From Bacteroidota bacterium (GTDB lineage Bacteria; Bacteroidota; Bacteroidia; Cytophagales; Cytophagaceae): 64,000 bases of DNA. The stretch covers positions 1 to 64,000 of the forward strand of contig JAEYZG010000051.1 of the NCBI GenBank assembly GCA_023428135.1. The letters are read 5' to 3'. Below, piece after piece: positions 52,607-61,900 of this stretch; positions within the stretch are counted from its first letter, which is position 1; the number at the start of each line of letters is the position of its first letter. Position numbers and translations under genes: made by a program. The notes beneath the pieces are model-generated. The model was given only the letters and a program-made list of their open reading frames with translations. It did not search any database and was not told where the DNA came from.

Positions 52607-54064
52607 ATGAAAAACCTTAAACTTATTCTTATCATCCTACTGGTATCTATTTTTATTCAAAGTAAAGCCGGCATATATGAAGTTCTGGCAGTAAAGCCGA
52701 TTTATGAAAACAAAAAACTTAAGGGGTACTACATTGTAAGTCGTGATCTCGAAAAATTTAAAAAAACATCAATTTACACCATATCCAAATGCGATGTTTC
52801 GATGAAGCCTATAATTTCAGTACAAGAGCCCCGCAACATGTATGATGATGTTATTTCTGCTGCAGTAAACGATTCAGCATTGTGTGTTATATACAATTTT
52901 AACGGTAATAGTGCGATGAAAAATGTCACAAATGGAGAAGCAGAGATCGTGACATATAGCTCCAGAGATCTGAAACAACTTGGGACCACAAAACTTCTAA
53001 ACAAGGTAGCGATGTGGCACATCAACTCTACTATTGTTGCCAACGGCAATACCGGATTTATTTTCACGGGAATGCTATTTGAAGAGAAGGTATTTAAAGG
53101 AATAGTTCATTACGATAATAAGTTAAATATTAAATGGACTTTTGAGAATGCTTTTAATCATGAAGAAAAGATTATACCTCTTGCCTACACAGAGACTATT
53201 GATCAGAATCTCTATAGCTTTTATGTCCGTAAGGCCAAATTAAAAACCCCCAAAATATATTCAGGCCTATTAATTAATAAAGTAAAGGATGGAAGTATGG
53301 TATTGAATCATGAGTTTAACAGTGAAGACATAAAAATTATTGAAAAACCTGCACTTTATAGTGATGGCAAAAATGGAGTTTTATTTACTCAGTTTAATCT
53401 TAGTAAAAATAATGGCAACTTCCTGCTAAAAGCAAACAAAGAAAGAGGCCTTCTTTTCCTTAGCTTTGATATGGCCTCGAAGAAAACGGAGGAAAAATTT
53501 CTGTATCTGGAATCTGATGAATTCTTGTCTAAACTTGATGAAAACGACAAAATCAAATTTAAAAAAGGAGGTTTAAGATTAAATCCAATCAGAGCTACAA
53601 AAATAGGAGAAAGTTATTTCCTGATTGGGGAAACCTATAATGCTGTATCTTATGATGTACTGGTTAATTTTACAAGTTCACTTGTGCAATGTTCAGATAA
53701 AGTTTTTGTAGCGGAGTTTGACAAAAATCTTAATCTGAAGAAGATTAATTTTTTCAATAAAACAAACAACACTTACACTACAACTAATGAGGTAAGTCAT
53801 TCCTCCACCTATTTTACAGGCTCATTTCTTGATATGAGAACTAATGAAGATAAGACTGGGTTCACCTTCAGGTATATCGATTATACAGGGGGTAAAACAG
53901 CAAATCACATCAGTGTTACTTATAATAACGGGACCTTTAAAACAACTAGTTTACCTATGACCAGAGCGCGCAACGATTATTCCCTCAATGCTCTCGAAGG
54001 TAAGCCAGGAAAGATAAACGTGATTAAAAGGGTTTATAATGTTTTTGAAATAGCAGAAGAGTAG
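52607..54064 (+). CDS. Secreted protein of unknown function
   Basis: A 485-residue protein with a signal peptide (MKNLKLILIILLVSIFIQSKAG). The body is beta-strand rich with repeated strand-turn patterns ('YEVLAVKPIYENKKLKGYYIVSRD', 'GTTKLLNKVAMWHI', 'ESYFLIGETYNAVSYDV'), which suggests a propeller or similar fold. No family is firmly recognised; Bacteroidota have uncharacterised DUF families of this look. No sorting tail is seen. It is followed by two hairpins and faces the convergent methyltransferase gene. Confidence 0.6.
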   Translation: MKNLKLILIILLVSIFIQSKAGIYEVLAVKPIYENKKLKGYYIVSRDLEKFKKTSIYTISKCDVSMKPIISVQEPRNMYDDVISAAVNDSALCVIYNFNGNSAMKNVTNGEAEIVTYSSRDLKQLGTTKLLNKVAMWHINSTIVANGNTGFIFTGMLFEEKVFKGIVHYDNKLNIKWTFENAFNHEEKIIPLAYTETIDQNLYSFYVRKAKLKTPKIYSGLLINKVKDGSMVLNHEFNSEDIKIIEKPALYSDGKNGVLFTQFNLSKNNGNFLLKANKERGLLFLSFDMASKKTEEKFLYLESDEFLSKLDENDKIKFKKGGLRLNPIRATKIGESYFLIGETYNAVSYDVLVNFTSSLVQCSDKVFVAEFDKNLNLKKINFFNKTNNTYTTTNEVSHSSTYFTGSFLDMRTNEDKTGFTFRYIDYTGGKTANHISVTYNNGTFKTTSLPMTRARNDYSLNALEGKPGKINVIKRVYNVFEIAEE

Positions 54065-54086
54065 TTGAATTTAACCTGTTCAAAAA

Positions 54087-54118
54087 GAAAGAGGATCTTA
54101 ACACGCACATCCTCTTTC
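54087..54118 (+). terminator. Hairpin after the secreted protein gene
   Basis: A 10-bp perfect stem (54087-54096 with 54109-54118) with 12-nt loop. The stem carries an AAAGAGG motif that recurs in the next hairpin. Confidence 0.6.
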
Positions 54119-54160
54119 TCAAAATATCTGGCAATATAGAATGACCTAAACCTGCTTCAC

Positions 54161-54211
54161 TGCTAAAAGGAAAGAGGTTACTTTATACAAGTAACCTCTT
54201 TCCTTTTAGCA
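54161..54211. terminator. 21-bp perfect hairpin between convergent genes
   Basis: 54161-54181 pairs perfectly with 54191-54211 around a 9-nt loop. It is unusually long for a terminator. It has a short A-run and T-run in the stem, so it probably stops transcription from both sides. Confidence 0.7.
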
Positions 54212-54233
54212 ATCCAGATATAGCGTTATATCC

Positions 54234-55046
54234 TTATTTGTTCACAACAATCATGTTTAGCCCAAAGAAAAATTTCTCTCTTAGAAATGCATTAGTTTTC
54301 CATATCCTTTGTTCTTTCTCAATAATTGAATCGATATTATCTTTTTTATAAAAGAGAGGTGGATAAAGGCGGATATAGTTTGTCTTGTCAGGTTTAATAT
54401 AAAAATTCTCCTTTTCTAATTCAGTACTCCAGGCTTTATGACTTCTTATATTTTCATTTCCAATTAGAATATTCTTTTTCAACCTATCATCATAAATTTC
54501 AATTATTCTCTTATTCCCTCTTCTCAAATATAACTTTAAGTTTTGAATCGAATTATTTCCATTTTCTTCAACCAGAATAATTTTTCCTTCAGGTTTTAAA
54601 ACGGACTTGAATATTTTAAGAGCATCTTGTAATGGTTCAAGGTGATGCAATGTATCTTGCAATATCACAATATCATGAGAGTTTGGAGGAGGACATTGAT
54701 CAAAAAGGTTTTCATAAGAGTAAGTAAATAAGCTCATATCGCCATATTTACTATAAAACTCTAATCTCTTTGGAATTTCTTTATAATAAAATTCAAGAGT
54801 GGACCCAAAAGTTTTTATGCCATTAATCGCCAGGAAAATATCAGTAGTACCATAACCACATCCACAATCCCAGATATTCGCATTTTTATTCTCTATATTA
54901 TCAATTATATATTGAAGTCGCTGACAGAAATAGGCTTTCCTGAATTCGAAAGAACTGCTTTCGCCAAGAAATTTATAATATTTATGTAAGGCAGGATTTT
55001 GCTTCAGCTCTTCCAGAAAAATTTCAAAAAACTCTTTTACTTCCAT
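54234..55046 (-). CDS. SAM-dependent methyltransferase
   Basis: A 270-residue class I methyltransferase. It has the SAM-binding motif 'IWDCGCGYGTTDIFLA', an acidic motif II region and 'HDIVILQDTLHHLEPLQDALKIFKSVLKPEGKIILVEENG', as in UbiE/small-molecule methyltransferases. The substrate is not readable. The terminal 'REKFFFGLNMIVV' stretch is hydrophobic. It is a single gene between the hairpins and mfd, in the same direction as mfd with a gap of about 180 bp. Confidence 0.85.
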   Translation of the reverse strand: MEVKEFFEIFLEELKQNPALHKYYKFLGESSSFEFRKAYFCQRLQYIIDNIENKNANIWDCGCGYGTTDIFLAINGIKTFGSTLEFYYKEIPKRLEFYSKYGDMSLFTYSYENLFDQCPPPNSHDIVILQDTLHHLEPLQDALKIFKSVLKPEGKIILVEENGNNSIQNLKLYLRRGNKRIIEIYDDRLKKNILIGNENIRSHKAWSTELEKENFYIKPDKTNYIRLYPPLFYKKDNIDSIIEKEQRIWKTNAFLREKFFFGLNMIVVNK

Positions 55047-55225
55047 AATTATAAAGGAAAAATATTACTTCCAAATCAAATTTAACTAAAGTTGCGATCA
55101 AGTCAAAATTTTTACATTTGAAGATCTGACTATTTTACAAGTAAAAATGTGTAAAATATAATTTGTAATAGCATAAAGATTGTACCAGCTCTCCTCGAAG
55201 TTTTGCGAAACAAGCCTTCTCGATC

Positions 55226-58200
55226 CTATTTCACAGACTCAGATACCGGAACAGGATTAATCTTTTGAAGCGTATCCATAGCCTGATGCATGAAATCTAT
55301 ATCTTCAAATACGATCATCGGTTTTTTATTGACCTCTTTCAGCTTACACTTCTTAGGGTTTTTCTGAGCAAAAAGGAGGATTTTACCGAATATATCTGAC
55401 TTGTAATAGGCGTCATTATTCTGAACAAAATACCCTTTCATAGTTCCATTCTTGATAGTGAGCTTTTCAAAGCCAAGGCCTTCTGCAAGCCATCGGAGTT
55501 TTACTGTTTCTACAAGATCTTTAACTTCTTCAGGAAGTGGGCCAAAACGATCTATTATAGATGCCCTATACTTTTCAAGCTCCTCTTCAGTCTTAATATT
55601 ATCCAGTGTGGAATAAAGACTTAACCTTTCTGATATATTGGAAACATAAGTCTCCGGAATAATTACAGCAAGGTCTGTCTCAATCTGACAATCGGTAGAC
55701 TTGTGTAAATCTTTAGCTTCAAGCTCTTTTTTAAACAACTCTGCAAACTCCGTCTCTTTAAGCTCTTGTATAGCTTCATCAAGAATTTTATGATACATAT
55801 CAAATCCCAGATCTGATATGAATCCGCTTTGTTCCGCCCCAAGTAAGTTACCCGCTCCACGAATATCAAGATCCCGCATGGCCACCTTAAATCCATCTCC
55901 AAGATCAGAGAATTCTTCAAGTGCACTTAGTCTCTTTCTTGAATCAGCAGGAAGAGTAGATACCGGCGGAGTGAGGAGATAACAGAATGCTTTCTTGTTG
56001 GAGCGGCCTACCCGCCCTCTCATCTGATGCAGATCTGATAAGCCAAACATGTGTGCCGAATTGATCATAATGGTATTGGCATTAGGAATATCCAAACCAG
56101 ATTCAATGATGTTTGTTGAAACCAATACATCGTATTCAGCCTCTACAAACTTCAACATTACCTTTTCGAGCTTGTCTCCCTCCATTTGCCCATGAGCTAC
56201 ACCCATCTTTGCATCAGGCACAAGACGTTTAATCCTGTCCGCCATTTCTTCGATGTCTTTAACTCTGTTATGAACAAAGAATACTTGTCCGCCACGCTTC
56301 AATTCATAGCTCACAGCATCCCGGATAATCGTATCATTGAATGCATGAATTTCTGTAGTAACAGGTTGCCTGTTAGGAGGAGGAGTTGCTATTATTGAAA
56401 GATCCCTTGCTCCCATCAGCGAGAAATGCAGAGTTCTTGGAATCGGTGTTGCAGTAAGAGTTAACGTATCAACATTCACTTTAAACTCTTTTAGTTTATC
56501 TTTTACCTTCACACCAAACTTCTGCTCTTCATCAATAATCAACAGACCAAGATCTTTAAACTTAACATCTTTGCCGATGAGACGATGTGTACCGATAAGA
56601 ATATTAGTCTTGCCTTCCTCTACCCTTTTGATCGTTTCCTTTATCTGCTGACCTGTTTTAAACCTGTTTACATACTCCACATTTACCGGAAAACCTTTAA
56701 GTCTTTCACTGAAAGTTTTGTAATGTTGCATTGCCAGAATGGTTGTTGGAACAAGCACTGCAACTTGTTTTCCATCTGTTGCTGCCTTAAATGCTGCACG
56801 CACAGCAACCTCTGTTTTGCCGAATCCTACATCACCACAAACAAGGCGATCCATAGGATGGGGAAGTTCCATATCAGCTTTTACATCAGCTGTTGCCTTA
56901 GCCTGATCCGGGGTATCTTCATAGATAAATGAAGACTCCAGTTCTGCCTGAAGAAAAGTATCTCTGTCAAACTTAAACCCAGGAGCCGCTTTTCTCTTAG
57001 CATATAAGCTAATCAACTCCTTGGCAATATCTTTGACTTGTTTCTTAACACGTTTCTTTTTTGTATCCCAATCACCGGAACCAAGTTTACTGATAGGGGG
57101 AGGCGTCCCTTCTTTGCCGGTATACTTTGATATTTTATGTAGCGCATGTATACTTACATAAAGCAAATCATCATCTCTATATACCAAGCGTATTGCTTCC
57201 TGCTGCCTTCCACCTACTTCCACTTTCTCAAGACCGGCAAACCTACCCACACCATAGTCAGAGTGAACGACAAAATCTCCGGGGTGCAAGGTCCTGAGCT
57301 CTTTCAATGTCATTGCCTTCGACTTTGAAAACTTCTCTTTGGTCTTATACCTGTGATATTTTTCAAAAATCTGATGATCGGTATAGCAGACCAACTTTAA
57401 CTGATCATCAATAAAGCCCTGCCTGAGAGCAGCATTCATCGTCTGAAATTTCAGGAACCTGTCAACCTCATTAAAGATGGTAGTTAACCTTTCTATCTGA
57501 TGATAAGACTCTGCAGCGATAACGTTTGTGTAATCTTTTTCCTGGTAGGATTTTAAGTTTTCAGCAAGCAGGTTAAACTCCTTATTGAATGGAGGTTGCG
57601 ACTTAGATGAAAACTCAATATGGTTATCAGTATCAAAGTAATATCTTGTTCCGAATTCCAGAATCTTGTAACCCTCCAGCAGCTTTTTAAATTCTTCAGG
57701 ATTTTCAAAGAGCTGAGCAGGAGAAGTAATCAACTTCGAACCACCTGTTTCCTTTAATATTTGCTCAAAAGAAAGTGTTGCTCTGTCAAAATATCTTTCA
57801 ATAATTTCTAGTGTCAACTCAACATCTTTAACCCAAATGCGGGTATCATCAGGAAGGAACTCAAGCAAAGATTCTCTTTTCTCCTGAAGCAATTTGGTCT
57901 GTACATTGGGAATAATAGAAAACGTTTTTTTGTTCTCTACAGACAGCTGAGTATTGGGATCAAAGGTCCTTACACTTTCGATTTCATCCCCGAATAGTTC
58001 AATTCTGTATGGATAGTCATGAGAGTAACTGAATATATCAACGATCCCTCCCCTGATAGAATATTGGCCTGCTTCATATACAAAGTCCGTTTTTTCAAAG
58101 TCGTAAGTCGAAAGTAATTCTGTAACAAACTGAAGATCTACCTTTTCGCCCACATTAGCAGTAAAACTATTGCTTTTAAGAGACTTTTTATTGATTACTT

Positions 58201-58597
58201 TTTCAGTTAGAGCATCAGGATAACTGACTATGCAAAAATTGTCTTTCCCTCTGTTATTCACGGCACTAAGTACCTCTGCACGCATAAGCACATTGGCATT
58301 TTCAGTTTCTTCAAACTTATAGGGCCTTTTATATGAGTTGGGAAAAAAATGTACGTTCATGTCCTGAAGAAGCACCTGAAGGTCATTCTGAAAAAAGGAA
58401 GCTTCTTCCTTATCCTGAAGAATGAATAAATGATTTCCAGGACTTAAACTGCATATAGCTGCTGACACTGCGGCATCCATACTCCCATTTAAACCTTTCA
58501 GGCGGAAACGTAAATTGCTGTCAGACTTTATCTTATCATGAAGTATCTGAACCAGGGGATCTTCCTGATAAAGCCTTATTAAATCTTTTACTTTCAA
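55226..58597 (-). CDS. mfd: Transcription-repair coupling factor
   Basis: Removes RNA polymerase stalled at DNA damage and recruits UvrA. The full-length 1123 residues have the UvrB-like N-terminal module ('RFRLKGLNGSMDAA', 'SYPDALTEKV'), the RNA-polymerase interacting domain ('GDFVVHSDYGVGRFAGLE'), translocase motifs: Walker A 'CGDVGFGKTEVA', 'DEEQKFGV', 'TATPIPRT', 'QMRGRVGRS', then the C-terminal TRCF domain. It complements uvrB at 25714, but the genes are far apart. Confidence 0.98.
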   Translation of the reverse strand: MKVKDLIRLYQEDPLVQILHDKIKSDSNLRFRLKGLNGSMDAAVSAAICSLSPGNHLFILQDKEEASFFQNDLQVLLQDMNVHFFPNSYKRPYKFEETENANVLMRAEVLSAVNNRGKDNFCIVSYPDALTEKVINKKSLKSNSFTANVGEKVDLQFVTELLSTYDFEKTDFVYEAGQYSIRGGIVDIFSYSHDYPYRIELFGDEIESVRTFDPNTQLSVENKKTFSIIPNVQTKLLQEKRESLLEFLPDDTRIWVKDVELTLEIIERYFDRATLSFEQILKETGGSKLITSPAQLFENPEEFKKLLEGYKILEFGTRYYFDTDNHIEFSSKSQPPFNKEFNLLAENLKSYQEKDYTNVIAAESYHQIERLTTIFNEVDRFLKFQTMNAALRQGFIDDQLKLVCYTDHQIFEKYHRYKTKEKFSKSKAMTLKELRTLHPGDFVVHSDYGVGRFAGLEKVEVGGRQQEAIRLVYRDDDLLYVSIHALHKISKYTGKEGTPPPISKLGSGDWDTKKKRVKKQVKDIAKELISLYAKRKAAPGFKFDRDTFLQAELESSFIYEDTPDQAKATADVKADMELPHPMDRLVCGDVGFGKTEVAVRAAFKAATDGKQVAVLVPTTILAMQHYKTFSERLKGFPVNVEYVNRFKTGQQIKETIKRVEEGKTNILIGTHRLIGKDVKFKDLGLLIIDEEQKFGVKVKDKLKEFKVNVDTLTLTATPIPRTLHFSLMGARDLSIIATPPPNRQPVTTEIHAFNDTIIRDAVSYELKRGGQVFFVHNRVKDIEEMADRIKRLVPDAKMGVAHGQMEGDKLEKVMLKFVEAEYDVLVSTNIIESGLDIPNANTIMINSAHMFGLSDLHQMRGRVGRSNKKAFCYLLTPPVSTLPADSRKRLSALEEFSDLGDGFKVAMRDLDIRGAGNLLGAEQSGFISDLGFDMYHKILDEAIQELKETEFAELFKKELEAKDLHKSTDCQIETDLAVIIPETYVSNISERLSLYSTLDNIKTEEELEKYRASIIDRFGPLPEEVKDLVETVKLRWLAEGLGFEKLTIKNGTMKGYFVQNNDAYYKSDIFGKILLFAQKNPKKCKLKEVNKKPMIVFEDIDFMHQAMDTLQKINPVPVSESVK

Positions 58598-58972
58598 ACT
58601 ATTCTCGTTGTGAATTACAAATTTAAAAACATTGAGAAGCAGTATAAAATTCTTTCACGATAAATAATATTCAAATAGGCAAAAAAGTTTGAAAAAGACT
58701 GTTTACTATTCCGGCTCAAAAGGGTATTAATAGGATATTGTATAGAGGAAAAGTGTAAATATTAAAGGTCGACGATAAGGTTTCTTAGGAAAGTACAATA
58801 CAGAGGGGATAATGTTTTCTTATTGCCACACCATATGTTACCCGGGACGGGGTAACATATGTGTAACAACAACTCTTTAAAAACACATTAAATAAAGAAT
58901 ATGAAAACAAATTATACTCACTGTCTTTTACGGCGACTCTGATTCAAGGTTTCAAAAAAAATAAGTACATCA
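58598..58972. other. Divergent intergenic region between mfd and the GH8 cellulase
   Basis: About 375 bp. The main structure is a 12-bp inverted repeat with a bulge-extended arm at 58828-58864. Otherwise AT-rich; no clear promoter consensus. Confidence 0.6.
58828..58864. promoter_or_regulatory. Hairpin or operator-like inverted repeat upstream of the GH8 cellulase
   Basis: CATATGTTACCC (58832-58843) pairs with its complement (58850-58861) around GGGACG, extended by three more pairs past one bulge. It lies about 110 bp before the GH8 start. It could be an operator, a 5' UTR hairpin or a terminator. Confidence 0.5.
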
Positions 58973-61900
58973 ATGAAGAGACTTTTACTGTTTGTTATAA
59001 GTGCCTTTCTTCTTCAGGTTCAAGGTTATTCTCAGATACCAGCTAACATCAATTCGGGAAATCCTAACTTTCCTTTCCCTCAGTTTAAAGATTACAATCA
59101 GGGAGCATTAAAAACAATCGCAAGTTCCAAGCACCATTCGGTAGGAGTGACTCATGCAGAGCTGGAGCTTAGAATAAGAGAAGCATACCAGATGATCTGC
59201 AATAATATGACTTATAACGTCACTCAGGGAGCTACTGCCGGTCCCCTTGAGGTAAATGGTGTAAGATATATAATGCCTAATATAAATGCTCCTATAATGC
59301 ATTGTACCTGTGTTGAAGCGGATGGGTATTATTTGCTCGCGGCAGCATACATGGGAGATAAAGAAACCTATGACGGATATTACATGTGGATGCATGATCG
59401 TCAATTTCAAAAAACAGTAAGGTTTGTTGATAATGTTATGAACTCTCCCAACTATGGCTATAGCCCAGGGATTTCAGGAGCTGGTTCCTTTGGGCCGTCT
59501 ACAAACGTTTATGGGGGGGCTTTAGGAGGAAATTCTGCTTCTGACGGAGATGTGGATATCGCCCTTGCAATGCTGGTTGCCTGGAAGCAATGGGGCGACG
59601 ACGGAGTCATTTGTAACGACCCGGAATTAGGGACCATCACTTACAAAGGTGAAGTTATTAAATATATCTCCACAATGGTTGATACTTTGCTTTATGCTCC
59701 TTCACTTCCAATGAAAAAGTATATATCAGGTATAATCGGATTAGACGGATATATGAAAGGTGGAGATACCTGGAATGAGCTAACCAACTGGGCGCAAGGA
59801 GGATCATATTTGGGCATGAATCCGGAAAGAACGGGTGGAGACCAGCAACATATTGATTATTATGCCCCAGCTTACTTCAGATCTTTTGCTGATGTGCTTG
59901 AGGCAGAAGGAAAATCTCCCTGGCTGATTAAACAGTATAGAAGAGCAGAAGCATCCAGCGACTGGGCAATGGGAAAGATGGCAGAGCAGGGGTTAATTGG
60001 ATTTGCGGGATGGTGGGCACTGGATGCTGCCAATAACGCTTCTTATACCAGCTTTAATGACGGTGAGGACTTCAGACTGGGTTGGAGAACAGTATTAAAT
60101 TATGTATGGAATGGTAACCCCACTACTTCATGGGACCCGAGCAATACGCCTACAGGTCACCAGGTAATTCCTGGAGGCAATACATATGAACTGGACTTCG
60201 CCAAAAATAATGAGAAATTTTTATTAGATCCTCAGTCATATGGAAATTTGCCCTATAAACTTCCTACACAGGAACTAGATATATGCGGACCATCCACGCT
60301 GACCACCTATCATAGTCCGACCGGAGCCAATATGGGAAGTTTGTATTTCAGGCTTAACAAAGCTTTCGGGGCCTTTTCTCCATCAGCTGTTGCTGTACAG
60401 AATTTCGACCTTATGTCCAACATGTACAGGAAATGCGAAATTACCTGGGATGGAGCCGACGGAGGTGCTCAAAAGTATACTGATTCTAATCCTCTGTACT
60501 TTCATGAATTCTTCAGATTCTTAGGTATGATGGTGCTTACAGGCAACTGGCACGATCCTCTGGATATGACGCCTGAGGCGAATATGAAGATTTATAAGTC
60601 TGTGGACAAAACCTATGCTTATGTCGGAGATACACTGACTTATAAAATTACCTACAGAAACTTTGGAAAACCTTCTGCGACCGGGGTTGTCATTACAGAC
60701 GAATTACCGACTGGATTAACATTCCTATCGCAAAGCCCAAGAGCGGGAGGCGTAACTTTTTCTCAGACCGGCAGCACACTTAGCTGGTCAGTAGGTACTG
60801 TTCCGGGAACAGAAATCGGCGTTCCTGATCATCTGGCTGAAACGATGGATACCATTACCCTAAAGGTAGTTGTTAACAACAATGCCCCTGCCAGAATCTG
60901 TAATGCTGCGACCATTACAGCAACTAATGGTTCCGGATGGACAAGCAATGAATATCCGAATAACATTACCGAGACAATGGAAAGAAATTGCGTGGACATC
61001 ATTAATGAAAAACCTCTTTCCATAGTAAAGTCTGTCAACAGGAGCATAGTGCAAGTCGGAGATAGTATTGTATATACAATCAAGGTTAAAAATAATTCCG
61101 TTGCATTCCTCAACGGAGGAAGACCAGGAGTTCATTTCACGTTGGGCTTGCAGCCATTCTCAACTCCTACTGACAATCAACTGACTATGAACTTCCGATT
61201 TTTTCATGGAGCACAAGAGGCTTATATCAATCTTAAAAACTACAGAGTCTCTTATTTCCTGAAAGAAGATGGTCCTCCGAAATGGCAGATAGGTGTTAAT
61301 ACAGCAGAGGGATTTGGAACAGCAGCCCCAACATTGGGGGTACAACCGCTTGTTCCTGGAGACAAATACAACCACAGGTTCTTCATTACATTTCCGGAAG
61401 CCCTTACAACAGTGACTCAGCATCTTGCAGAATATCGTGGCAATAAGGAAATGATACACAGAGGCGAACTTGCCCCTCCAAGGATGGAAGCCAGGATATA
61501 TTCAATGAATGACGGACAATTTAATTTTAGCGATGACTGGAGTTATGAATCTGCCCTTAATTCAACGGGCGCTTCTAACGATCTTCAGACATTGATAACC
61601 AATGACTGGTCAGATCCGAACAATCTTGATGTTCCCATAAACAAATACCATCCTGAAGCTTGTGGAACAACTACTAAAGTTTCTAATAAAGTACTTGTGG
61701 AAGAATGGGATGGTTATACCTGGAGAAGAATTCTGGGTACCTCTCCGGCAGCAGGTCGTGAGCTTAATAATATTGTCGTTAAAGATACCTTGTCTAACAC
61801 CGTCACGTTTGGAGGATTTATAACAGGTTATCCAGTAGGAACTTTAGCTGGAAATGTGATTACATGGCCAACTGTTCCTCTTCTTTTGGTAAATGATTCT

